NCBI GenBank assembly: GCA_948567375.1
Contig: OX419756.1
Coordinates: forward strand, 41,492,333-41,556,332
From: Lunularia cruciata
Lineage: Eukaryota; Streptophyta; Marchantiopsida; Lunulariales; Lunulariaceae
Length of the DNA stretch: 64,000 nucleotides
Direction: 5' to 3'
Made by a program: the position numbers and the translations under genes. Under the pieces are notes generated by a model. That model had not been told where the DNA came from. It ran no database searches and saw only the letters and a program-made list of their open reading frames with translations. Within the stretch, counting starts at the first letter, position 1, and each line of letters starts with the position of its first letter. Shown piece after piece: positions 37,135 through 47,770 of the stretch.

Positions 37135-37345
37135 TCAGAAATATTTTACGGCTATGGGTCTTTGCCCATAAAATCTTAGAGTACCCTTCGCACACTACAC
37201 ACAACAATTTATATGAGACCTCTGCGGGTTCCAAGAAGGCACTATTTGAAACCCCCTATTGTGCCAACAACCGTCTCAATGTAGACATTCGGTTTGCTGA
37301 GTATCTAGCATTTGTTCGACAATAGCTTTTAGCTCAGAAATTATT
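37135..37345. repeat. Dispersed repeat, copy 1 (second copy at 60.5 kb)
   Basis: This shares CATCTTAGAGTA-like, GAGACCTCTGCGG, GGCACTATTTGAAAC and CAACCGTCTCAATGTAGACA with 60478-60720, in the same orientation and order, with many differences. The family is not recognised. The two copies lie near the left and right parts of the AT-rich repeat block. Confidence 0.8.
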
Positions 37346-37361
37346 TGCTCTCCATAAGAAA

Positions 37362-37425
37362 AATGCGACCGCGTTGAGAACATGAAGATGGGAAGATCTC
37401 ATCAAGCCGTACAAGGGGGGTTTGG
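37362..37425 (-). mobile_element. LINE 3'-tail fragment
   Basis: GCGACCGCGT followed by GATGGGAAGATCTCATCAAG and CCGTACAAGG is the complement of the LINE tail motif, cut off after about 60 bases and joined to unrelated DNA. It directly follows copy 1 of the dispersed repeat. Confidence 0.7.
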
Positions 37426-37524
37426 ATTTCTGCGTATGGGGTTTCAAAAATGACGTTCACGGGTTATTTATGGATGATGGAATGGTACGGTACCCTTACA
37501 ATAGTTTCACAAGGTGTATTAAAA

Positions 37525-37573
37525 AAGTTCCTTAACAAAGGAACTTAGGTATATGGGTCCCCATATACCTAAT
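37525..37573. other. Two adjacent small hairpins
   Basis: AAGTTCCTT and AAGGAACTT form a 9-bp stem at 37525-37546. Directly after it, AGGTATATGGG and CCCATATACCT form an 11-bp stem with a 2-base loop. The role is unknown; such palindromes are common at the ends of decayed elements. Confidence 0.6.
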
Positions 37574-37799
37574 AGGTCATTTCCATTTTCTTATAGAGGG
37601 AGTGGACGTAGCTACTTCTGGAGATATGGAGTGAACATAGCCACTTCTCCTTGAAGTGGGAGTTCTATATTGAATATCAAGTTCCATTCTATTTGATTCC
37701 ACTCTAGATTCTTCTACCATTGTATTGCATTCACCTAAAAAATCTACCATTGCATCTCATTCTCCTATAGTGAATTTCATACCTTTTGAACATTGTTTC

Positions 37800-38945
37800 C
37801 TTGGGTATATTGGGACTTTCATTGGGTTCAAAGTTAAAAGTAGGGGATGAAGATAAGTTTAGAATGATATCTCACCACTATAGTCAAATTTTGGATTATC
37901 TAGAGGACCCGTATCATTTCAAGGAAATCCGTAGAGGTAGTTTCAAGAAACCTGTCTAGAAGAGTATTACCTTCAATTACATGTCCACCTATCTTGTGAA
38001 GTTTGGAAAAAAATTTCATAAATCTATGAGTGGAGAAAGATTATACAAGAAGTGTGCTCTATACATGGCTTCTTATAAAGCTGCTCAAAATTGGAAGGCC
38101 AAGTGCACGAGAGAAGAACTCACACAAGGATGGAAGACCATTGAAGATAAACTAAAGCATCAATGTCTACACTATGCAAGAATGGATCTTTTATTTGGTG
38201 CAAGAGCTAACATTTCACCACCTGCCCTTGTATCGTTAGGAGTTGAAAATGAATTCTCTAAGATGTTCAAAGATGATGAAATGGGATCCCAAGTTACATT
38301 TGGACTCCCAACAAAGCATTGTGCAAAAGAACCACCAGGAAAAAACTTCTTACACCCAATTACAACATTGCAAACACAAGAGTTTTTTGTTCCTAGCACC
38401 CAAGAGTCATTTCCTTATATACTATTCTCTCATGGCCTTGAGGAGTATAATGTACAGAGGCAAGAGGAGGAGAGTAGATCAAGATTGGATTATGAAGACT
38501 TCTTGGCCCAAACAACTACCCTTGTAGATGAGGAACCATGATGAGCACTAGATAGAGACATAGATGAGAGACCTGATGGTGATAGGGATCAAGAATGGGA
38601 GATCAAAGTTTGAAAATGAAGAAAAATTTTGTAAGCTAAGACACCCTTTTCTTCAATAAGAACAAAGACACCTACTTCAACTACTACTACTATCTTGGCC
38701 TTTACTCAAAATCTTTCCAATATGACCAAATTGAGGAGCAATTCAATTAAAGTCAAAGAGAGAGATGTAAACTTGCTAAAATTGACACAAAGAAGGTTCC
38801 AAAGATTGAGAAGTTACAACTTAAAGGTGAAGTTGAAAAGAGAGCTTTATTTTCCAAGTTAGAGAGGAAGATAATTAAAGAGATGACCTCAAAATCCAAA
38901 AGGTTTTATTCTATTATTTTAGAATTAGCAAAATTTTAGAAGACA
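37800..38945 (+). pseudogene. Unrecognised protein-coding remnant, repeat-borne or lineage-specific
   Basis: The main open part (37981-38541, 186 codons) has protein-like composition, including YLVKFGKKFHKSMSGERLYK, HYARMDLLFGARA and an acidic C-terminus. The same frame continues upstream for about 60 codons (HHYSQILDYLEDPYHFKEI). A separate downstream stretch to 38939 reads as charged helix (KIEKLQLKGEVEKRALFSKL). I know no family with this pattern. It sits in decayed repeat DNA, so a transposon-borne gene is more likely than a host gene. No function is proposed. Confidence 0.4.
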
Positions 38946-39322
38946 CCTAAATAAATCAAAACCATAATGAGTACCATGACCAATTCAAACAATACACCGG
39001 ATATGGATAGTACATTGGTGGAGAGTTACAATAATGATACTAAATACATTGGGCCAAAATGGCCAGGGCAAGAATGTACTCATGGCCACTCAAGTGACAA
39101 TGATTCATGTAATTGTAATTCAATGTACAAGAGTGAGTTGCAGCTTGATACATTCCTCACAACTCAAGTACCAATGTCACTTCCTTATAGCTCAAGTGCT
39201 TGTGATGTTTCCTTTCCTTGTAATGCAAGTGCACATGATTGGTATAAAAGAGTGACTTGCTACTACAAATAGTGTGTTTACACTCCATTTACAAAATTTA
39301 CTTCTATTGTAGAGTTTTTATG
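38946..39322. other. Stretch before the first solo LTR
   Basis: A 101-codon frame (38967-39272) is rich in Ser, Asn and Asp and looks low in complexity. It is not supported as a gene. Confidence 0.35.
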
Positions 39323-39895
39323 TGTAATACCATTAGCTAGATATATTATCTAGATGTGTAAATTGGCTTGGTAATATCTTAAGGGATGTTAAGGATCTAA
39401 GTTGATCCAATAGAGGTATCATCAAAAGAGTACTTCCACTAATAAAGTAGAGTTTAAAAACACCCTAAAAACTTTAGAGCCAATTTGGAGGCCTAAATGG
39501 ATGAATTATGCCTCAAAAAATGAGAGATTTCCCCTTCAAATAAAATGATGCCTTCTCCTCCCTTTGTTTGTCTCATAAAGATATTTTCAACTATACCTCA
39601 ACCTAGTTGTTTTGAGCTTCCTATAGGAAGATTCTCCAAATATTCCCTTTGGTCAAACTTGTTTGACCAACTAATTAGGACAAGGATAGACATGTCGCCA
39701 ATCCATGCAACTAATCTAAGGGTGGAACTCATTGACATATCACCAATCCATATATCTGATCCAAGAGTACAACTCCCTTGCAATGGATCCTCTTTGCTAT
39801 AAAATAAAGACAAGGTGCTCTTTTGGAGCATCAAAGTATTGGACGATGAAACCTTGTGTTTCTCTTGGGATTTTTCCTATCCTCGGAACATTACA
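39323..39895 (+). mobile_element. Solo LTR, family A, with perfect 5-bp target-site duplication
   Basis: The sequence begins TGTAATACC and ends ATTACA, as LTRs do (TG...CA). The five bases before it (39318-39322) and after it (39896-39900) are both TTATG. A related copy lies in reverse orientation at 57966-58745. No internal region is attached, so this is the usual product of recombination between two LTRs. The superfamily cannot be told from the LTR alone. Confidence 0.85.
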
Positions 39896-40059
39896 TTATG
39901 TCTCTATTATTGTCTAGCTATGAGTGCATTGAAAAGTGGGATTTCATGCCATACTTGCTCCTATTTTCAAAAAAACATTGGTTTTTGTGTTCTTGTTGCT
40001 CTAGTTTCACCAAAAAAAGTGGGGTTTTGCAACAATTTTGCTTTTGTTTTGATAGTCTT

Positions 40060-40459
40060 TGTAACAATATGGAGTATAGCGACAAATTTAGTAGAGCTAA
40101 CAACGTAAAAAATAAGAAAAATTAGCCTAGAATATTCCATAAGTATATAGAAAGCTTCTTGGGAAGCTTCCCGGCTAGCTTAGCTTGCACTTCAAGTAAA
40201 TAGCATCTAGAAGGTTCTAACTAGCTTAGCTTATATGCCAAGTAAGTGACTTCTAGAAGAAAACTTCTTGAGAAGCTTCCCAATTAACTTGGCTTGCACT
40301 CCAAGAAAGCGGCTCAAGTAAGCTTCTCAAGAGTCTTGTATGATCCGTATAAGTACAAGAGCCGAAGCTCATGCTAGGCATTTGGAGTTTTCCCTCATTC
40401 AAGTGTCCCAATGTGAGCTTCCATTCTCATATTTCTCTCATCGGCCTTAGACTTTTACA
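40060..40459 (+). repeat. 5' LTR of the chromovirus
   Basis: 400 bp, starting TGTAACAATAT and ending TTTTACA. It contains several overlapping GAAGCTTC-type palindromes (AAGCTTCTTGGGAAGCTT). A TATAAGTACAAG-like stretch near 40353 may be the promoter, shortly before the presumed transcript start. Confidence 0.93.
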
Positions 40460-41989
40460 TTGGTATCAAACCAAGAATGGGATGGACGGAATTTATGGAC
40501 CACCAAATCCACTTCCACCAAACCATTGGGATTTTCATATCCAGATATTACCCAAGTATCGTTTCACACAATCCATCACCTTGCGCTTTGGGTAGGATTT
40601 TTTGCATATGATCTCTTTGTTTGAGGAACCCTTGATACTTCTAGTTGTAACTTATGGAGAACAGTGGACGTATTGCATCTATGTGTTAATCAATTAGATA
40701 AATTGGGAGCAGTGGGATAAAGTAGTAGTTATGGCGGCAATACCGGAAGTTATCCTTGCGATGCAACAACAAATCGAGCACCTTACTCAATTGTTGGATG
40801 AACAAGACCAGCAACGACAAGAACATATAGAGAGAGCACAAGTTTTAGATGGAGAAGATCCCATCCGATTTCCAAAACCCAAGGTGTTTGAAGGCAAGAA
40901 TCTTCCAAGCAAAGTGGAGAATTTTTTGTTTGACTACGAATGTTACTTTGAAGCCACCAATCTTCAACATGAACAAAAATGTATTCTCTTGGCTTCTAAC
41001 CAACTGGATGGTGTGGCAAAACTTTGGTGGTAATTCTGAGTGGAGCAAGCTAAACAACAGATTGTTGCACCTATTTTGACATGGGCAAAATTCAAGGATG
41101 CAATACTTGGTTGATTTCAAACTATAAATGCCACCTGAGCCACACAAAATAAATTGGCGGAGTTGCAGTAGATTGGCTCTATAAGGAGCTACATCACACA
41201 ATTTTTGAGCATCATCATGCAAATTCCAGATATACAAGAAGGTGAAGTTATAGATCGATTTGTGTGGAATTTGAAGTCACAAATCAAATTGGAGGTGAGC
41301 ATGCAAGAACCAAAAAACATAAAAGAAGCCATGCAATTGGTTGAGTGCTTTGATTCCTTGGTTGTGACAACTTGATCTTGACCTCGACCTGCACAAAGCC
41401 CACCAGTACATTATGCATGGGTGGAGGAACCGACACCAATGGAGATTGATGTTATCTAACGGAGATCACTTGGTACAACAAATAGAGAAAGATTGTGACA
41501 AAATGGAGGATGTTTTTATTGTCACCAAGTTGGACATTGCATTGCGGAATGTCCACTTAGGAATAGACGACCTCGACAAGTCACCTAGATGAAGTTTGTG
41601 GAACAAAATGATCAGGGAAACAAGGAATCCTAGTAGGGGATTTTGAGCCGCCTATTGGAAGCTTGATTAGTTCCAATGGGATTGAAGGCTTGACCTATGC
41701 AAGTTTGCTTCACTTGCAAGGTATGATATCTAATTGGGGTTGTAGGATTTTGGTTGATTTTGGAAGTTCAAAGAATTGCATGTCTATGCAATTAGTAAAG
41801 GAATTGAGTATTCATATTAAGCCAATGATTGAAAGTAGATTAATGATGGCGGATGGTAGAAAAGGTTTTGCATTCTGTACCTCACATTTTGTTACTTTTA
41901 AGATTAGGAAGGAGTATTTGGAGTGTATGAGGTTTGTAGTGGCACCTCTACACTATGATGTCATTCTAGGACTACCTTGGTTTGAACAT

Positions 41990-44180
41990 TGTCACGGGGA
42001 ACGTTTGGTCTCGAGAGTGCGCCAAGCACATGGCTGCTTGTGCTTAGTTTGTCCTTATTGTCTTTTTTTTGGATTTCTCCCGTAGACTGACATTCCTTCC
42101 CTACTCCTGGATTGTTGGGAATTTGTCTCTATATGAACTTGTTGTTTCAGTTTTTCCTGAGGTTGGCTCTCCCTGAAGGTTTTGTTTTATCCTTGACTTT
42201 CGCAAAACTAATCATGTCATGCGAGTCTGGTGTCATGGTTTCTACCTCTGCCTGGTCTCATATTCTATTTTCACATCAGGTTCAAGCTATGGTTTAGGAT
42301 CTGGCAGTTCATAGACCTAGGTCAAGTGGCCCTTTAATAAAATAAAATAAAATAAACTACAACGGGTGATCTAACCAAACATAAACTTGGGCACCCAAAT
42401 CATTTAATTACGCCATTCACATGGACCGGACTGAGAGCTCCTAGAATGGAGTTTTCCTCAATGCTAGTCACAATTCATAACACAAATCCGCTTCCAAGAC
42501 TCATCATTCACAGGAATTTCAACAACAAAATTCACAAGGTCGGATAAGTCAAATAGTTATAGTCAAGACAATGCCTGCACTAAGGTTGCAACTGATCATC
42601 AACTCAGCCGGGAACTTCACATAACTCTGTCCAACATCAGACAAGGCAACTCACACTCCAAAGCTCGTCATTCTCCTATGCCCTGTTTTGCAGATCAGAT
42701 TCACTCCATTCAAACAGGCCAACCAACTTCAAATCTTTTCTTGCCCTTGCTCCGGATGATCTGATCCACTTCTAAATTCTCCTCCTCTTCTTCCTGACTA
42801 GCTCCTATCACTGCCTGTTCAGTCACTCTTCACAACATTTTCCCAAAAAAAAATCCTTTCTTCTTCACTCCTATCCTTACCTTTGTGAGATTATCCTTTT
42901 CAACTTTTGCCAAAACCCCCTTCAGACCTGCAAAATTCCTCTCCAATTCTGTCCCTCATCACTCTATCAACATTTTCCCACAGAAATCTTTCTTCTTCAG
43001 TCTTGTTCTCACCGTCGTGAGAGTCTCCTTTTGCAACTCCTGCAGCCAACCCTTCAGACCTGCCAAAAATTCTTTTCCTATTCTCCTTCTTACTCTCTAT
43101 CACAACATTTTCCCAAAAATCCACCTTCACTCTCCTGTCCTCACCTTTGTGAGATTATCCTTTTTCAACTTCTGCACAAAAACCCCTTCAGACCTGCAAA
43201 ATTCCTCTCCAATTCTGTCCTTCATCACTCTATCAACATTTTCACACAGAAATCTTTCTTCTTCAGTCCTGTTCTCACCTTCGTGAGAGTCTCCTTTTGC
43301 AACTCCTGCAGCCAACCCTTCAGACCTACAAAAAGTCCTTTCCCATTCTGTCCTTCATCACTCTATCAACATTTTCCCACAGAAATCTTTCTTCTTCAGT
43401 CTTGTTCTCACCTTCCTGAGAGTTTCCTTTTGCAACTCCTGCAGCCAACCCTTCAGACCTGCAAAAATTCCTTTCCAATTCTGTCCTTCATCACTCTATC
43501 AACATTTTCCCACAGAAATCTTTCTTCTTCAGTCCTGTTCTCACCTTTGTGAGAGTTTCCTTTTGCAACTCTTGCAGCCAACCCTTCAGACCTGCGAAAA
43601 TTCCTTTCCCATTCTTTTCTTCTCCTCCTCCTTCCTCCCATCCCTACCTTCCATAAAAATCCCCCTTTCATTCCTCCTTTCCAGTCCTTCAGCACACCTC
43701 CCCAAATCTGCACAACCCCGATCACTCCATTTCAAGTCCTGTCTTGCAGGAAAACTCTCCTCATGAGCTAAGTTCCTTCATTGTCCTTTAACTTTTTCCT
43801 GATGTTCTTCCTCAAACCTTTCATTGTCAAAACTCCTCTAAAGCCTCCCGAAGTATTCCAACTTAAAAGACTCTTTTTTTTTCCTCCACTAAGGAAAATA
43901 CTCTTCCCTCTAATAACATAAAACAAAACCTGAGCTTGTGTAACCCAACATTATGTCTCAGCTCAAGCCACATTAAAAGACTCCTCAAGCTAATAACACC
44001 ATAACTTTTACCGGGCTTCACAATAATGTAGGAAATATCTTCCGCGGCAAGGTAGCATAAAACCACACCCAAGACATATTGACATAAATCCATGTTCCTT
44101 ACAACAACAACAAGAGGAAAAGAAAAATTATCACACCAAAAGCCTCAAGGTACATGTGGGATATTTTCCCGACGACAACG
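41990..44180. mobile_element. Unidentified 2.2-kb insertion inside the chromovirus
   Basis: The pol sequence stops resembling the family near 41990 and resumes near 44190. The DNA between is unrelated, has no transposase or polymerase, and carries the 133-bp satellite. GTCAC at the left edge and GTCAT at the right could be an imperfect target duplication, but the exact ends are not resolved. A solo LTR or other non-autonomous element is possible. Confidence 0.6.
42850..43625. repeat. 133-bp tandem satellite, about six units, two subtypes
   Basis: The anchor TTCAGACCT recurs at 42921, 43053, 43188, 43319, 43452 and 43585, with spacings of 131-135 bases. Shared blocks are ATCACTCTATCAACATTTTC and AAATCTTTCTTCTTCAGTC. 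Two subtypes differ before the anchor: one has GAGATTATCCTTTT, the other GAGAGTCTCCTTTTGCAAC plus TGCAGCCAACCC. The order is A-B-A-B-B-B, so an early dimer stage was followed by expansion of B. Long open frames across the array are a consequence of the repeat and not genes. Confidence 0.92.
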
Positions 44181-47100
44181 TCATAAGGTTCAATTGATTG
44201 GACATGATGAAAATTCAAGTGCAACACAGGAATTTCCAATTAGGTTGTCTGGCATCTTTGAGTAAGACACCTAAGAATAGTCAGTCTCAGGATGGGAGGT
44301 TTTTTGAGAAGTTAGCCATAGAGCATGCCTTGAAGGAGAGGAGCCCCAAGATGGGAAGTTTGCCCATACGGCAGCCATAGAGCAAGCTTTGGAGGAAGAT
44401 AAGTTTCTTTTTATAATATGGATCAAGCCGCTTGCACAAGGACAATTTGAGGAGTGACGAGAGCCCCATCAAGCAAGTGTTGATAAGATAGTTCAGGAGT
44501 TTGCGGATGTGCTTCCAGAAGATCTGCCAAAGGGATTACAGTCCGATCATGGTATGCCCTTCAAGATTGAGTTATTGCTAGAGAGTACTCTAGTGAATAG
44601 ACCAATCTATAGTTCTCACCAAAGGATTTGGAGGACTTGCAAACAACACTTATGGAGTTTTTGAAGAAGAACTTCATACACCATTGTACCTCTCCTTGGG
44701 GAGCACCAATACTATTCATTCCAAAGAAGGATGGAGGACTTTGTTTCTGTATTGATTATCATGGGCTCAATAAGCAAACAGTGAAGAATGCATATCCCTT
44801 GCTTCGGATTGATGACTTGCTTGATCAATTGAGTGGAGCATGATACTTTTCCAAGCTGGATCTTTGTAGTGGCTATTGGCAAATCCCCAATGATTGGGAG
44901 GATGTGCAAAAGACTGCCTTTCACACAATGTATGGGCATTTTGAGTGGAGAGTTCTACCTTTTAGGCTCACTAATGCTCCAACAGTCTTCATTGATCAGA
45001 TGCATTGGGTGTTAGATAGACTATTGGATTGGTATGTGATCGTGTTCTTGGATGATACCATAATCTATAGCAAGACAAAGGAAAAACACATGAATTACGT
45101 GTGAGAAGTCCTAAGACTATTACAACAATGGAATTTTTACTACAAGAAGTTGAAGTCTGCCTTTTGGCAAAAAGAAGTTACCTTCTTGGGTCACAAGATC
45201 TCATCAGAGTGGATCAAGATGGAAGAGGAGAAAATCAAAGCCATTACTGCTTGGCCTACCCCAAAGGATGCTACAAAAGTATGGCATTTAATGGATTGGC
45301 CAGTTTTTACTAACGGTTCATTCATTATTATGCTCATGTGACTGCACCATTGACTGACCTCTTGGGGAAGAACTTGAGCTTCTAATAGACCACCAAGCAC
45401 AAAGAAAAATTCTTGAAGTTGAAACATATGGTGTCTTCAAGACCCATCCTCCAACCGTATGATCCTCAGCTACCCTATGTGGTTGATTTTGATGCTTCTA
45501 ACTTTGCAATTGGAGTTGTGTTGCGACAAGAATTCCCATATGGACTACATCCCATTGCCTTTGTGTCTCACCAACTAAATATGGCTGAAAGAAATTACTC
45601 TACTTGAGACCAAGAACAACTTGCAATGGTATATGCCATCAAGGTATGGAGGCATTATCTCTTGGGGAAACAAGTGATCATGCAAACTGATCACAAACCA
45701 TTATTGCAAACCTTATACTTGGAACACATGAAGAGTCAACATCATTGATGGGAGGGACAACTCCAATTGTTTGACATCAAACTTGAGTACAAACTAGGTC
45801 AGTTCCATGTCATCCCTGATGCTCTATCACGACAACCTGATTTGAAGTCTCTTCCTCTCATCATGACAGAAATTACAACGGTGCCAATTGACTCCAAGGT
45901 CCAAAATGAGTTTTTGTCAGCTCTACAACAAGATCCCTTTTTCCAAATAGTACATGGTTGTCTTACAACATGCGACAAGGAGTACAACACCTTATCCTTC
46001 AAGGAAGGCCTTCTATTCCAAGAGGGCCAAATCTATGTTCCAGCCAAAGGTGATCTCCAACTTGTATGCCTTCAAGAAGCCCATGATTTACCAATAGTTG
46101 GGCATATGGGTGTGGACAAGACCTTGGGTACCCTTCAATACCAATAGTGGTGGCCTAACATGACATGAGACGTTCAGAGTTTGTCCAATCATGTGAGAGC
46201 TGCCAACATAACAAGGCCAACAACCAAAAGCCAAGTGGACTCCTTCAACCACTCTCCATCCCATCCACTCAATTGGAATATGTGAGCTTAGATCTCATCA
46301 CATCCTTGCTCCAAACGAAGCAAGAACACACAACAATCATGGTGTTTGTAGATAAGCTCAATAAGAAAATGCATTTGGTACCAACCTTTGATTCGGTGGA
46401 TGCTCCAACCTTAGCACAAATCTATTTTGACAATGTCTTCAAGTATCATACGATGCCACATGTACTCATCTCCGACTGAGATCCTGATTCACCGGGAATT
46501 TTTGGCAAGCACTCTTCCAAATACTCGGCACCAAGCTTGCTTTGTCCACGGCCCATCATCCTCAAACTGATGGACAAACCAAGCGGGAAAATTGTACATT
46601 GGAGGATATGATGCGTGCCTTCATCAATGTCTACCATACCAATTGGGATGAATGTCTTGCAGTTGTAGAGTTTGCCTATAATAATTCCAAACAGGTTAGC
46701 ACTGGATTTTCTTCCTTCTTTCTTAATTTTGGCCAAGATCTGCTTGTTCCAAATTCTCTTCTTACTCCTCCTCCATCTCAGGTCCCTCATACTTCAACCT
46801 TCTTGACCACCATATCCCAATCTCTCCAACAAGCCAAATCTCACCTCCTTGTTGCTCAGAATTGTCAGAAACAATATGCGGATCACCATCGTCAGAATCT
46901 CACCTTTGAAGTTGGTGATAAAATCATGTTATCCTCTAGTACCCTACACATCCCACTTGATACCCAAGTTCATAAACTCACCCCTAATTGAATAGGACCC
47001 TTTGAGGTCATCCAAATCATCTCTCTTGTTGTTTATCGACTTGCCTTACCTTGTCATATGTGCATCCACCTCTTCTTTCACATTTCCAAGTTGAAACCCT

Positions 47101-47377
47101 TTGTACCTAACACATCTTCTTTTTCCTCTTGTGTCCAACCTCCTCCTCCCATCCCTATCAATGATCATGAGGAGTACAAAGTTGATCGTATCCTTGCCCA
47201 TCGCCACATTCAACAAAGACACCAACAACATACGGAGTACAAGGTCCTTTGGAAAGGGTATTCTCTTCTGATGCCACATGGGAACCTCTTTCTCACCTCC
47301 AAAATGCACAGATGGCCATCCAAGCGTTTGAAGCTTCAATGGTAACAAGGACGTCACAAACTACCTATGGAGGAATA

Positions 47378-47770
47378 TGTAACAATATAGAGTTTAGCAA
47401 CAAAGTTAGTAGAGCTAACAATGTAGTAAATAAGACAAATTAACATAGAATATTCCAGAAGTATCTAGGAAGCTTCCCGACTAGCTTAGCTTGCACCTCA
47501 ACTAAGTAGCTTCTAGAAGGTTCCAACTAGCTTAGCTTACATGCCAAGTAAGCAACTTCTAAGAAGCTTCTTGAGAAGCTTCCCAATTAACTTGGCTTTC
47601 ACTCCAAGAAAGTGGCTCAAGGAAGCTTCTTGAGAAGCTCTCAAGAGTCTTGTATGATCCTTATAAATACAAGAGCCAAATCTCATGCTAGGCATTTGGA
47701 GTTTTCCCTCATTCAAGTCCCAATGTGAGCTTCCATTCTCTTATTTCTCTCCTTGGCCTTGGCTTTTACA
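47378..47770 (+). repeat. 3' LTR of the chromovirus
   Basis: 393 bp, matching the 5' LTR from TGTAACAATAT to TTTTACA with scattered substitutions and several small length differences. It is preceded by a short purine-rich stretch (ATGGAGGAATA) that fits a polypurine tract. Confidence 0.93.

Larger units (their letters stand above)
40060..47770 (+). mobile_element. Ty3/Gypsy chromovirus fossil with both LTRs, broken
   Basis: LTRs at 40060-40459 and 47378-47770 bracket the element. Flanking GTCTT and ATCTT are a 5-bp target duplication with one mismatch. A primer-binding site like the initiator Met-tRNA complement (TGGTATCAAACC) directly follows the left LTR. Parts in order are gag (from about 40731) with a CCHC knuckle near 41511-41560, protease near 41747-41770, reverse transcriptase about 44628-45110, RNase H about 45440-45800, integrase about 45990-46980, and a C-terminal chromodomain about 47160-47345, which marks the chromovirus branch. 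An unrelated 2.2-kb insertion separates protease from reverse transcriptase. The coding region has many breaks, on the order of ten. By eye the LTRs differ at roughly a tenth of positions, so the insertion is old. Confidence 0.93.

Noticed and set aside
42850-43625. Tandem array considered as a CRISPR array
   Set aside because: Units are 133 bp with no unique spacers, and the DNA is plant nuclear with no cas genes.
42885-43725. Long open frames (up to 173 codons) on both strands
   Set aside because: They follow the 133-bp satellite; the open reading comes from repetition of a stop-free unit, and the peptides are simple repeats.
40060-47770. A still-active retrotransposon
   Set aside because: The coding region has many breaks, the LTRs have diverged and a large insertion splits it; it is a fossil.
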